From assembly GCA_017853175.1 (NCBI GenBank), contig JAFMKA010000013.1:1-34713 (forward strand): a stretch of DNA of 34,713 nucleotides, in the 5' to 3' direction. Position 1 is the first letter of the stretch. Every line of letters begins with the position of its first letter. This DNA is from Steroidobacteraceae bacterium. Lineage in GTDB: Bacteria; Pseudomonadota; Gammaproteobacteria; Steroidobacterales; Steroidobacteraceae. Shown here piece by piece: positions 23,942-32,501 of the stretch. The notes under the pieces were generated by a model that was not told where the DNA came from, ran no database searches, and was given only the letters and a program-made list of their open reading frames with translations. The position numbers and the translations under genes are program-made.

Positions 23942-25645
23942 ATGCCCGGCTCGGTCATCACCCGCCATTTTGCAACGATCACCAAAGGTCGATGGGGCGC
24001 GCGACAAGTGCATTATCGTCGTGCAGGGTCTGGGCCGCTCGTCATCCTCTTTCATCAGTCTCCACTCTCCTCGCGAGACATGCTGGCGACAATAGAGCGG
24101 TGGACATCCCACTTCACCTGTATCGCGCCTGACTCTCCCGGCTTCGGCTTATCCGATCCGCTGGGAGTCAAAGTGGCATCGATGAAAGACTTCGCGGATG
24201 CCGCTGTCGAATTCATGGATGCGCTAGGTATCAAGCGTGCAGCCGTTTACGGCTTTCATACCGGTGCGATGATTTCCGCCGCGCTCGCCGCCGCTCACCC
24301 AGAGCGCATTACATGCGCTGTCGGTAATGGTTACGTGATGATGTCCGACAAAGAAAAGCGAGACATCGTTCGCCATTACCTACCCTCTTTTAAGCCCTCA
24401 TGGGACGGGTCGCATCTCGCGTGGTTATGGTCACGGATGCGCGAGCAAACGATTTTCTTTCCATGGTATGCAAAGAAGCTCGCAAACCGTCTCTACAACA
24501 ACGTGCCCTCGCCCGCGATATTGCATACCGCCCTCCTCGACTTCATACGCTCCGGCGATCATTACCGCGTAGGCTATCGAGCCGCTTTTTTGATGAAATC
24601 AGATCGCGCTCTTCAAAATATGCGCGTCCCGATGCTCGTGACGGCTTACGCTTCAGATGTGCTTGCGACACACCTTCCTCGCATCAAGCGTGCGAGCCGA
24701 AGGGTCACCATTCAGCGCGGCGGCTCATTCGAAGAAACCCATGATCTTTGTCGCTTTTACATCTCGGCGCACCGACCACCGAAGGCGCCAGCAGCCCTTT
24801 CGCCGACCGCCCTATCAGGCAAACTCATCCAAGACTATCTGCATCTTGGAAGTGGCCAACTTCGACTTCTAAAAAATCTAGAAGCGAAAGGTCGTCCGGT
24901 TCTCGTGCTGCACAACGCCCTAGGCTCAAACGATTCGGTACACGATGTCGTTAAGGGATTCATCGGGCGTAGACCCGTTATAGCGCTCGAGCTCCCGGGC
25001 CACGGCGAATCCGATGATCTGCTGCAATCACAAAAATCGTCGATCGAAGACTATGCAAACGTGGTCCGTCGTGCGCTCGCCACAATGGACCTTGGTCAAG
25101 TAGATATCGTCGGCCTCGGATTTGGTGGGCTAGTGGGTCTCGAGGTTGCATTGCGTCATCGATCAAGCGTGAACGTCGTAGCGCTCGTAGGCGTCGTTGA
25201 TCTCGAAGGCCGAAGAGCCAAAGAATTCCTCGCCATGGGAACGCCCGACATCAACCCAGACTGGTTTGGCGGTTACTTGTTGAACGCTTGGCACCTCGTC
25301 AGAGATCAAGGGCTGTTCTCGCCTTGGTATGCGCACACGGGAAGCTCGGCGATCCGCCAAGAGCCACAGGTCGCCCCTGCCCGCGTACACCGCGGGGTGC
25401 TCGATCTCTTCCGATCGAACGGAGCTTGGCAGCGCGCGTTCAGAGCGCAATATTCTTATCCGTGGCGTAAGAAGCTTAAGCTTGCCACGCAAAAGTCATA
25501 TCGGATCATACTGGCTGCATCGGCAATCGAGCCGTTACGTGAATCGACCTGGCGGGTAGCCGAAGCCGTTCCTGAAGCGGTGAAGGTAGCTCTTCCCGAC
25601 TCTGAACGGCGCTGGGCGGCCTCGCTATTAAAGTCTCTTGCTTGA
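23942..25645 (+). CDS. Tandem alpha/beta-hydrolase-fold protein lacking both nucleophile serines
   Basis: A 567-residue cytoplasmic protein made of two alpha/beta-hydrolase domains (about 10-280 and 305-565). The first has PLVILFHQSP and the elbow YGFHTGA, with His106 where the catalytic Ser is expected. The second has PVLVLHNALGS, LPGHGES and the elbow VGLGFGG, with Gly393 at the nucleophile position. Classical Ser-hydrolase chemistry is therefore unlikely in either half. Families with a GxHTG elbow appear among annotated alpha/beta hydrolases, so the first half may be a conserved variant and not a decayed one. The ATG at 23942 has GGAG six bases upstream. Its stop lies 11 bases before the start of the LOG gene. 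Function unknown; a binding or scaffold role is possible. Confidence 0.8.
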   Translation: MPGSVITRHFATITKGRWGARQVHYRRAGSGPLVILFHQSPLSSRDMLATIERWTSHFTCIAPDSPGFGLSDPLGVKVASMKDFADAAVEFMDALGIKRAAVYGFHTGAMISAALAAAHPERITCAVGNGYVMMSDKEKRDIVRHYLPSFKPSWDGSHLAWLWSRMREQTIFFPWYAKKLANRLYNNVPSPAILHTALLDFIRSGDHYRVGYRAAFLMKSDRALQNMRVPMLVTAYASDVLATHLPRIKRASRRVTIQRGGSFEETHDLCRFYISAHRPPKAPAALSPTALSGKLIQDYLHLGSGQLRLLKNLEAKGRPVLVLHNALGSNDSVHDVVKGFIGRRPVIALELPGHGESDDLLQSQKSSIEDYANVVRRALATMDLGQVDIVGLGFGGLVGLEVALRHRSSVNVVALVGVVDLEGRRAKEFLAMGTPDINPDWFGGYLLNAWHLVRDQGLFSPWYAHTGSSAIRQEPQVAPARVHRGVLDLFRSNGAWQRAFRAQYSYPWRKKLKLATQKSYRIILAASAIEPLRESTWRVAEAVPEAVKVALPDSERRWAASLLKSLA

Positions 25646-25656
25646 GGAATGAGCCC

Positions 25657-26238
25657 TTGAAAAGACTCTGTGTGTTTTGCGGTGCAAACGCTGGGAACGG
25701 CCCTCGTTATCGTGAGGCGTCCGAGGCTTTGGGGCATGCGCTAGTCCGCGCCGGCATCGGTCTCGTCTACGGCGGCGCCGGGGTCGGGCTGATGGGCATC
25801 ATCGCCGATACCGTCCGAAATGCGGGTGGCGAAGTCATCGGAGTGATCCCCCAAAATTTAGTCGAGCGAGAGGTGGCTCATCCACACCTCGACGATCTTC
25901 GAGTGGTCGATTCCATGCATGATCGCAAAGCGCTCATGGCGGAGCTCTCGGACGGATTCATCGCGCTACCGGGCGGAGTCGGAACGCTCGAAGAACTTTT
26001 CGAGGTTTGGACTTGGGGTCATCTCGGCCTACACGGCAAGCCTTGCGCACTTCTCGATGTCGACGGCTTTTACGCTCGCTTGTCGCAGTTTCTAGATCAC
26101 GTTGACCAAGAGGGGTTCTTGAGGCAAGGCGTGCGTGACATGCTGTTAATTGACGACAACCCCGATACGTTGATTGCACGCATGGGGCGCTATCGTGCGC
26201 CGACGACGCCTCGCGTACTCACTTTGGCCACCACTTGA
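25657..26238 (+). CDS. LOG-family (TIGR00730) nucleoside-5'-monophosphate phosphoribohydrolase
   Basis: A 193-residue Rossmann-fold protein. It starts KRLCVFCGANAG and has YGGAGVGLMG, MHDRKALM with the conserved Arg-Lys, and the family signature PGGVGTLEE at residues 105-113. Plant LOG enzymes release cytokinin base from its riboside monophosphate; bacterial relatives (YgdH/PpnN-like and short LOG types) cleave purine nucleotide monophosphates to base and ribose-5-phosphate. I chose the TTG at 25657 because it gives the usual family N-terminus and has GAGG nine bases upstream; a TTG at 25642, overlapping the previous stop, has no such site. It probably shares a transcript with the hydrolase gene. 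Confidence 0.9.
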   Translation: MKRLCVFCGANAGNGPRYREASEALGHALVRAGIGLVYGGAGVGLMGIIADTVRNAGGEVIGVIPQNLVEREVAHPHLDDLRVVDSMHDRKALMAELSDGFIALPGGVGTLEELFEVWTWGHLGLHGKPCALLDVDGFYARLSQFLDHVDQEGFLRQGVRDMLLIDDNPDTLIARMGRYRAPTTPRVLTLATT

Positions 26239-26262
26239 GATAAGCGCCCGTCAGCGCTGCAG
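26239..26262. terminator. Possible bidirectional hairpin between convergent genes
   Basis: The 24-base gap between the LOG gene and the convergent AI-2E gene contains an inverted repeat: AGCGC at 26243-26247 and GCGCT at 26253-26257 with a six-base loop. No T-run follows on either strand, so it would be a weak intrinsic terminator at best. Position between convergent stops is the main support. Confidence 0.3.
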
Positions 26263-27351
26263 TCATTGCGAGGTCGAGTCTTCGATAATCGACTGCGATC
26301 GCTTCTCCGCGATCCACTCACGCCAAATCGCCATCAGTACGGCGAGAATGACGGGGCCTATGAAGAGCCCGACGAGACCAAAAGCCGTCAGCCCGCCGAG
26401 CACGCCAAATAACACTAATAAAAATGGAATGCGTGTCGCACCACTGATAACGAGCGGGCGAACAATGTTGTCGATCCAGCTGACTGCGGTCAGTCCCCAG
26501 ATTGCAAGACCAATAGCAGCCGTAGTCTCGCCAGTGAGATACAGCCAGACGCTGGCAGAGCCCCAGATGAATGGCACGATGAACGGCACCAGCCCAACTA
26601 AAAAGGTGAGTATTCCGAGCAGCAAGGGAACCGGAAGCCCCGCGAACCAGTAGCCAATGCCGGCGAGCGTGCCTTGAGCCAACGCTGCCAGGACGATTCC
26701 ATACACGACTGCCTTGACGGTGTTGCCGATGGCTTCGAGGTAGTGCTGAACACGCACCTTACCGAAAAACTGTTCGAGCATCCGACCGACCTGCGATGCG
26801 AAATACTCACCATCCCGATACATGAAAAAGAGCGAAACCATCGCGATCACGAGCTTGACGAGATTTCGCCCGACGCCGCCGAGCATCGTGCTGATCTCAC
26901 CCGAAGACTGCGCAAAAAACTGTCGGATTGCTGCATCGAGCGCGCCGGGATCGCGCGCAACCTGAGCGACAATTTCTTGTAGCCGCGGACCGAGCAACGG
27001 AATGTCGGCGATGAACTCAGGGACTTTCAGCGTTGCGAGCAGCGGTACGAGCTCACGATAGAAGGGCAAAGCCTCGGCTTTGACGAGCAAAGCAAACCAT
27101 ACGATGGGGAGAATGATGGCAGCGCTCAGCAAGAGGGTCATGACGAGCGCTGCGAGTGTTCGTCGTCCGCTGCACAGGCGGACGAACCGCTCATGCATCG
27201 GCCAGGTAACGTAAGCAAGAATCGCCGCCCAGATCACCGGAACGATGAACGGCTGCAGCACCTGAAAAGCCAGCAAGATCAAAACCGCGATGAAGCTCAC
27301 GACCGTCAGCGGTCGTAGCCATTTGCCTTCGGCGAAATCTTCGAGAATCAC
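26263..27351 (-). CDS. AI-2E family transporter (DUF20, YdiK/PerM-like)
   Basis: A 362-residue inner-membrane protein with about eight TM segments. The N-terminal LQPFIVPVIWAAILAYVTWP, the middle LFFMYRDGEYF, and the C-terminal FLVGLVPFIVP and DNIVRPLVISG match the AI-2E/PerM family. Members include the autoinducer-2 exporter TqsA and sodium/proton antiporters, so substrate is open. I chose the GTG at 27351: it overlaps the DUF3429 stop (GTGA) and has AGGAG seven bases upstream, whereas a longer frame runs into that gene. It is the last gene of the ilvA operon. Confidence 0.88.
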   Translation of the reverse strand: MILEDFAEGKWLRPLTVVSFIAVLILLAFQVLQPFIVPVIWAAILAYVTWPMHERFVRLCSGRRTLAALVMTLLLSAAIILPIVWFALLVKAEALPFYRELVPLLATLKVPEFIADIPLLGPRLQEIVAQVARDPGALDAAIRQFFAQSSGEISTMLGGVGRNLVKLVIAMVSLFFMYRDGEYFASQVGRMLEQFFGKVRVQHYLEAIGNTVKAVVYGIVLAALAQGTLAGIGYWFAGLPVPLLLGILTFLVGLVPFIVPFIWGSASVWLYLTGETTAAIGLAIWGLTAVSWIDNIVRPLVISGATRIPFLLVLFGVLGGLTAFGLVGLFIGPVILAVLMAIWREWIAEKRSQSIIEDSTSQ

Positions 27352-27824
27352 GGCACGGCTCCTGAACTGGCAAATGCAGTCAAAACCAAGAGAGTACAAA
27401 CACCGATCGTGAGTATCCGTCGCAGATCGAGATAATCTTCAGAAAATCGCTCGGCATAGGTTCGATGTTCGAAAAGCCAAAACATCCCGAAGCCTGCGAC
27501 GAGGATCGCCAAGCCTTTCTCTCCTGTAGTGATTACGGCTGCCGCACCGACGACCGAGGGCAGCGTCGAACCCACTAGCGTGGTGATGGACCATGGCAGT
27601 CTTCCAGCGAGCGCGAGCCCCCAATGAACGGCCGCGATGAACGTCAGAATCACAGCCCCCCAGGCCGTGGCGATCTGCAAGCCCAAGGGCGCCATCCCTC
27701 GCGAGGCACCGGCCGTAACGAGCCCGAACGCAAATACGAACGGCAGCAGCCCCAGATATCCGGCCCACCGCGCGCCGGACGTTAGGGACGTAGACCTTTC
27801 GACATGAGGGGTATCCGTACTCAT
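27348..27824 (-). CDS. DUF3429 membrane protein
   Basis: A 158-residue inner-membrane protein with about five TM segments. The family pattern is clear: ARWAGYLGLLPFVFAFG at the start, then WGAVILTFIAAVHWGLAL with the characteristic AVHWG, then a Trp-containing segment and a C-terminal DYLDLRRILT followed by the last TM. DUF3429 proteins are common in Proteobacteria and have no known function. I chose the ATG at 27824, 35 bases after the upstream hydrolase stop; a ribosome site is not obvious. The stop overlaps the AI-2E gene start. Confidence 0.82.
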   Translation of the reverse strand: MSTDTPHVERSTSLTSGARWAGYLGLLPFVFAFGLVTAGASRGMAPLGLQIATAWGAVILTFIAAVHWGLALAGRLPWSITTLVGSTLPSVVGAAAVITTGEKGLAILVAGFGMFWLFEHRTYAERFSEDYLDLRRILTIGVCTLLVLTAFASSGAVP

Positions 27825-27859
27825 TAGGATTTCATTGTGGCAGGAGAGGACGACAACCG

Positions 27860-28753
27860 TCACCCTTGTCGTCGTAGCCAATCAGATAGAACGGCTGCGA
27901 CGCTCGCTGGATCTTCGTGATGCATCATATGACCCAGTTCAGGGAAGTCGTGTACTTCGAGTTTCGCAAAGCAGTCTTTGAAGCGCTCCAGCTCGTCGCT
28001 GCCGTCATGCGTTCCTAGGCGGGTACGGTACTCAGATTGACCAGCCAGCAGCACTAATGTGGGCGCTTCGATCCGTCGCCAGCAAGCTTCGGCCTCTTCG
28101 CGGCGATACAGCACCGGATTAACGAGACGATGCCACGGATCGAATCGCAGCATTACACCCCCTTCCGGGGCAGGCTTCGTCCACGCGTTTGCGATGAACG
28201 CCGCCCTATCGGTCGTTAGCCTCGGATTGCGATGTTGCAACATTTTGGCAAGACGATGTGCCGAATCGTATGACGTCTCACGGACGCCCTTTTTTATTTC
28301 ATCGAGCCATTGACCGAAACGGTCGGGTGCGATCGACGCATCGACTCTCGGCAGCCCGAATCCCTCTAGCGATACGATCCGACGAACTCTCGAGGGACGA
28401 ACACCCGAGTAAAGGCTCGCGATATGCCCACCCATACTGTGTCCGACGAGCGTCGCCGCGTTTTCGGAATAGTGATCGAGAAAGCCCTCGAGATCAGCGA
28501 GGTAATCTTGAAACCAATAAGGTGCGTCGTTTCGGCCGCTGCCGCCAAAGCCCCGCCAATCGGGCGCAATGAAGTGATAGTTGCGCGGCATGGCGTCTAC
28601 TAAAAACTGAAAGGTGTCGGAACAATCTTGGAATCCGTGTAGAAGAAAGACTACGGGTGCACCGTCCTCTCCCCAGTGCATCACGCGATGACTCAGATTT
28701 CTGATCGTGATGATCTCGTCGCGTGCCGGCACGACTGGTTGATAACTCTGCAT
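27860..28753 (-). CDS. Alpha/beta hydrolase with intact catalytic triad
   Basis: A 297-residue cytoplasmic alpha/beta hydrolase. The oxyanion segment is FLLHGFQDCS, the strand after it APDWRGFGGSG, and the nucleophile elbow is GHSMGG with Ser106. The catalytic His is likely H275 in ELGHMMHHE near the C-terminus, and an acidic residue after strand 6 would complete the triad. It resembles the broad esterase/epoxide-hydrolase-like group acting on small esters; the substrate is unknown. It starts with ATG at 28753, seven bases after the ilvA stop, so it is part of that operon. It contrasts with the nearby tandem protein that lacks both serines. Confidence 0.85.
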   Translation of the reverse strand: MQSYQPVVPARDEIITIRNLSHRVMHWGEDGAPVVFLLHGFQDCSDTFQFLVDAMPRNYHFIAPDWRGFGGSGRNDAPYWFQDYLADLEGFLDHYSENAATLVGHSMGGHIASLYSGVRPSRVRRIVSLEGFGLPRVDASIAPDRFGQWLDEIKKGVRETSYDSAHRLAKMLQHRNPRLTTDRAAFIANAWTKPAPEGGVMLRFDPWHRLVNPVLYRREEAEACWRRIEAPTLVLLAGQSEYRTRLGTHDGSDELERFKDCFAKLEVHDFPELGHMMHHEDPASVAAVLSDWLRRQG

Positions 28754-28760
28754 GGGGCGC

Positions 28761-30290
28761 TCAATGACCGAGGAATAACCGATACGCAGGGTTTTCGGTC
28801 TCGTCGACCCACGGGTAGTGCAACTCTGCGAGGTGGGATAAAAAATCTTCTCGCGTGGACTCAGGAACCTGAATACCTGCCATCACGCGCCCTGCATCAG
28901 AGCCATGATTGCGGTAATGGAACAACGTGATGTTCCAGCGTGAGCCGATGGCCTCGAGAAATCTTAGTAACGCACCCGGACGCTCAGGAAACTCAAATCG
29001 AAACAGCCGCTCTTCGGTAATCGTCTCTGCATGACCGCCGATCATGTATCGCACGTGTAACTTGGCAAGCTCGTTATCGGTCATATCCGTGACCGAGTAG
29101 CCCGCCTCGCGTAGCGTCGAAGTCACGCCACTTCTTTCGTCGCGCCCGCTTGGCATGGCAAACCCCAAGAAAATGTTCGCCGTGCCCGATTTTTCGTATC
29201 GGTAATTAAACTCGGTGACGCTGCGATGACCAAGCGCACGGCATAAGCTCAGAAAGCTTCCGGGTCTCTCGGGAATCTCTACCGCCAGCAATGCCTCACG
29301 CCGTGCGCCGATCTCGGCTCGCTCTGCGACGTGGCGCAACCGATCGAAGTTCATGTTGGCGCCGCAATTGATGGCTACCAAACGCTTTCCTGTGCAGCTT
29401 TCGCGAGCGACATACTTCTTGATGGCAGCCACGGCCAGTGCGCCGGCCGGCTCCACGATAGATCGCGTATCCTCAAAAATATCTTGTATGCCCGCACAAA
29501 TTTCGTCGGTGTCGATGAGGATCATCTCATCGACAAACATACGCGCCAGTCGAAAAGTCTCCTCTCCCACCCGGCGCACCGCCACCCCATCAGCGAAAAT
29601 GCCAACTCGAGGTAGAGCGAGTCGCTCTCCGCAATGCAATGAATCGTGCATCGCTGTCGAATCTGCGGCGTTCACACCGATGATACGAACTCCAGGATGG
29701 GCATGCTTTAAATAAGTGGCGATTCCGGCAATCAGACCACCGCCTCCGACGGGAACAAATACGGCATCGATATTGCCTTCCGTCTGCCGGGAAATTTCGA
29801 GTCCAATCGTCCCTTGCCCGGCAATGACATCGACATCATCGAACGGATGAACGAATACGAGGTCGCGCTCTTGAGCAAGCTTGAGTGAATGCTCATAGGC
29901 CGAATCGTAGTCATCGCCGTACAAAACGACCTCACCACCGAGATCGATGACGGCCTGTACTTTGATCTGCGGGGTCGTTACCGGCATCACGATGAGAGAG
30001 GAAATCTTCCGCCGAGTCGCCGCCAGTGCAACACCCTGCGCATGATTACCCGCAGAAGCGCATATGACTCCGCGCGCGGCGACGCGATCAGTCAACTGCG
30101 AAATTTTGTTGTACGCCCCTCGCAGCTTGAATGAAAAAACGGGCTGCAGGTCTTCACGCTTGAGCAAGATGTCGTTACCGAGTCGACGCGACAGGCGAGT
30201 TGCACGCTCAAGGGGCGATTCGATGGCCACATCATAGACGCGCGCATTCGATATGCGTTCGATGTAGTCAGCGATGGAAGGCGCGCTCAT
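28761..30290 (-). CDS. ilvA: Threonine ammonia-lyase, biosynthetic
   Basis: A 509-residue PLP enzyme that deaminates L-threonine to 2-oxobutanoate, the first committed step to isoleucine. The PLP Lys is K55 in SFKLRGAYN. Other family marks are ASAGNHAQG and the phosphate-binding PVGGGGLIAG. The C-terminal third holds two ACT-like regulatory repeats (EIPERPGSFL and EFPERPGALL), as in the isoleucine-inhibited E. coli IlvA (514 residues), and unlike the short catabolic TdcB. I chose the ATG at 30290, which gives the usual start before YIERISNARVYDVA; an in-frame ATG at 30302 adds four residues and is equally possible. The upstream 48 bases are shared with a divergent MFS gene. Confidence 0.95.
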   Translation of the reverse strand: MSAPSIADYIERISNARVYDVAIESPLERATRLSRRLGNDILLKREDLQPVFSFKLRGAYNKISQLTDRVAARGVICASAGNHAQGVALAATRRKISSLIVMPVTTPQIKVQAVIDLGGEVVLYGDDYDSAYEHSLKLAQERDLVFVHPFDDVDVIAGQGTIGLEISRQTEGNIDAVFVPVGGGGLIAGIATYLKHAHPGVRIIGVNAADSTAMHDSLHCGERLALPRVGIFADGVAVRRVGEETFRLARMFVDEMILIDTDEICAGIQDIFEDTRSIVEPAGALAVAAIKKYVARESCTGKRLVAINCGANMNFDRLRHVAERAEIGARREALLAVEIPERPGSFLSLCRALGHRSVTEFNYRYEKSGTANIFLGFAMPSGRDERSGVTSTLREAGYSVTDMTDNELAKLHVRYMIGGHAETITEERLFRFEFPERPGALLRFLEAIGSRWNITLFHYRNHGSDAGRVMAGIQVPESTREDFLSHLAELHYPWVDETENPAYRLFLGH

Positions 30291-30338
30291 GGAAAGCAGC
30301 ATAACCGAGGTACCGGCACCGTTTATACTGCGGCCGTC
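30291..30338. promoter_or_regulatory. Short divergent promoter region between ilvA and an MFS gene
   Basis: Only 48 bases separate the two divergent starts. TATACT at 30324-30329 is a good plus-strand -10 box, and the overlapping minus-strand GTATAA could serve ilvA. No good -35 is visible for either. If the plus-strand box is used, transcription would begin near 30336, two or three bases before the MFS ATG, giving an almost leaderless message. Confidence 0.4.
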
Positions 30339-31502
30339 ATGCGGCACGTCTGGACTCTCGCTCTCGCGCAAGCTTTTGCAGCCTGCAGCACGATCACTCT
30401 GGTGACCTTCGGCGGTATCGTCGGAACCCATATGGCACCGAGCCCCGCGCTGGCGACGCTTCCTCTATCGATGTCGATCGTGGGTCTCGCATCGATGTCG
30501 ATGCCAGCCGCACTACTCATGCAGCGCGTCGGCCGGAAGCCCGCGTTCATTGGCAGTGCACTCATGGCCGCTCTCGCAGCACTGCTCTGTGCTTACGCCA
30601 TTCTGCGCAACGAGTTCGTACTGTTTTGTGTGGCGGGTCTGTTGATCGGCGGCAATATGGCTTTCGTTCAGCAGTATCGCTTTGCCGCTATCGAGTTCGT
30701 GCCGCCTAGCGACGCCGGTCGGGCCGCCTCCACCGTGATGATCGGCACTCTCGTCGCCGCTTTCGTTGGGCCTACACTCGGCGGCCTGGTCAGCCAATTG
30801 GGGGGTTGGCCGGAGTACACCGCGTCGTTCGTGATCCTTGCCGGACTTTGTCTTTGTGCGGCGGCAGTCCTGACTCGGCTTCCGAACGCTTCGATGGCTG
30901 CTCGAGTTGAACGCTCTGCGGAGTCGAGAAGCATCCGCGACTTGCTGAATGATCCGAAATACCGCGTTGCGGTACTCGCCGGCTTATCGTCTTACGCGGT
31001 GATGAGTTTCATCATGACGGCGACACCGCTCAGCATGCATGTCCACGACGGTTATTCGACCGGCCAGACCACCGCCGTAATCACTGCACATCTTTTGGGA
31101 ATGTATCTACCGTCTCTGGCGACACCGTGGTTTGTTTCGAAGCTTGGCGTGCGCGGAATGATGCTCGCGGGCATCGCCATTAACGTGGTGTGCATCATTA
31201 TCTGCTCATTTATCGGCAGACACTTCGTGCATTATTTTTCAGTGCTTCTTCTGCTCGGTGTCGGCTGGAATCTACTCTTTGTCGGCGCGACGACCCTACT
31301 CTCTTCGACCTATTCGGACTCAGAAAAATTTCGTGCTCAGGGATTCAACGACTTTATGGTGTTCGGGTCGCAGGCGCTCGCATCTCTTTCAGCTGGAGTC
31401 GCGATCGAGACGCTCGGTTGGGAAACTCTCAACCTCGCGACTCTACCCCTGCTGATCATGGTGCTGTGGTCGATGAGAGGCGTGGTCATTCACCAAAGGT
31501 GA
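30339..31502 (+). CDS. Major facilitator superfamily transporter
   Basis: A 387-residue, 12-TM inner-membrane transporter. The TM2-TM3 loop has MQRVGRKPAF, a form of the MFS motif A region. Later segments include GLLIGGNMAFVQQYRFAAIE, GPTLGGLVSQLGGW, and in the second half LLGVGWNLLFVGATTLLS. These resemble transporters often annotated near metabolic genes as sugar or metabolite permeases, but the substrate cannot be read. The start is ATG at 30339 with no ribosome site upstream, possibly a leaderless message. The 3' end overlaps the convergent reductase gene by 17 bases. Confidence 0.85.
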   Translation: MRHVWTLALAQAFAACSTITLVTFGGIVGTHMAPSPALATLPLSMSIVGLASMSMPAALLMQRVGRKPAFIGSALMAALAALLCAYAILRNEFVLFCVAGLLIGGNMAFVQQYRFAAIEFVPPSDAGRAASTVMIGTLVAAFVGPTLGGLVSQLGGWPEYTASFVILAGLCLCAAAVLTRLPNASMAARVERSAESRSIRDLLNDPKYRVAVLAGLSSYAVMSFIMTATPLSMHVHDGYSTGQTTAVITAHLLGMYLPSLATPWFVSKLGVRGMMLAGIAINVVCIIICSFIGRHFVHYFSVLLLLGVGWNLLFVGATTLLSSTYSDSEKFRAQGFNDFMVFGSQALASLSAGVAIETLGWETLNLATLPLLIMVLWSMRGVVIHQR

Positions 31503-32475
31503 TGATGACCTTACCGTCGCGTTCGTTACCGGTTCGTGCAGCCAGATCACACGCCTCATGTATGCGCTCTAACGGGAAGACACCCGCTATGCGAGCTATC
31601 AAACTTCCACTTGCCATTTGTGCAGCAAGTTCTGCATACATCTGCCGCACCTGCGCGGGTGTGCGATGACGAAACTGACGCACGAAGCTAATACCGTGCA
31701 GTACGATGCCCTGGCGGAACATCAAATAAAAATCGATGTTGCAGGGTTCGCCGCTCATGGCGCCATAACATACGAGGGGAGAGTCCGCGGCGAGGCATTC
31801 GGCGATCCGCTGCGTAGCCGACCCGGCAACGGCATCGATGCCGAGACGAATAGGTGCGGACCCAATCTCCGCTGCCACGCGCTTGGCGAGATCTGGGCCA
31901 TCGAGTAGCACGATATCGGCACCCAAAGATTTCAACTCATCGAATAAGTCGATACGACGAACGATGTTGATCGTTCGCAGGCCGCGTTGCTTCGCCAACT
32001 GCACCACGTAACGACCGCAACTCGAATTGGCAGCGTTCTGTATTAACCAATCCCCGGTACTGAGCCGAGCGAAATCTTCTAAAAGAACCCATGCCGTCGG
32101 GCCGTTTACGGTCAACAGGCTCAGTTGTTGAGCATCCCCCTCGGGCGCAGGCATACACCCCTGCGCGCTACACCGCACTTCCTCCCGGAAGGTGCCGCTG
32201 CCGAGCGCAGGAAAAACCCTCTCGCCTACGCGAATCGAGGTGACGCCCTCTCCAACTCGAATGACCCGACCGATACCCTCGTAGCCGGGAGTGCGCGGTA
32301 ACGGGTAACGGAATCCTTCAGCACCCGAGAGAGTGCGGAGGTCGGCGATATGCATCGCCGCTGCTTCCATTCTAATAATGACCTCACCGGGTCCCGGCTG
32401 CTCGGCAGGCACATCGAGTATGCGCAAGACCTCGCGTGGATCACCGTAGTGCTCGTGAATGGCGCGCTTTGGCAT
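31486..32475 (-). CDS. Zinc-free MDR oxidoreductase, 2-enoyl thioester reductase-like
   Basis: A 329-residue medium-chain dehydrogenase/reductase. The N-terminal GroES-like part has GEVIIRMEAAAMHIADLRTL and PGYEGIGRVI, where the usual zinc-binding GHE is absent, so it is a zinc-free member. The Rossmann domain contains NAANSSCGRYVVQLAK followed by LRTINIVRR, which is typical of enoyl thioester (MECR/Etr1-like) reductases and points to NADPH. The family reduces trans-2-enoyl-CoA or -ACP, or quinones; which applies is not clear. It is probably co-transcribed with the nitrilase-like gene, 26 bases upstream. Confidence 0.82.
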   Translation of the reverse strand: MPKRAIHEHYGDPREVLRILDVPAEQPGPGEVIIRMEAAAMHIADLRTLSGAEGFRYPLPRTPGYEGIGRVIRVGEGVTSIRVGERVFPALGSGTFREEVRCSAQGCMPAPEGDAQQLSLLTVNGPTAWVLLEDFARLSTGDWLIQNAANSSCGRYVVQLAKQRGLRTINIVRRIDLFDELKSLGADIVLLDGPDLAKRVAAEIGSAPIRLGIDAVAGSATQRIAECLAADSPLVCYGAMSGEPCNIDFYLMFRQGIVLHGISFVRQFRHRTPAQVRQMYAELAAQMASGSLIARIAGVFPLERIHEACDLAARTGNERDGKVIITFGE

Positions 32476-32488
32476 GCCCGTCGCGGGC
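32476..32488 (-). promoter_or_regulatory. Hairpin between ribosome-binding site and start codon of the MDR gene
   Basis: GCCCG at 32476-32480 and CGGGC at 32484-32488 form a perfect five-base stem with a three-base loop immediately before the ATG at 32475. On the mRNA, an AGAGG ribosome-binding candidate lies on the far side, about 12 bases from the ATG. The hairpin could bring the site to normal distance, or block initiation. This is seen in sequence; the effect is inference. Confidence 0.35.
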
Positions 32489-32501
32489 CTCTGGCTCGTA
32501 A

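Noticed and set aside
23405-24112. 235-codon minus-strand frame over the MFS and hydrolase starts
   Set aside because: Cys/Arg-rich shadow of the MFS gene, and overlaps the divergent start region.
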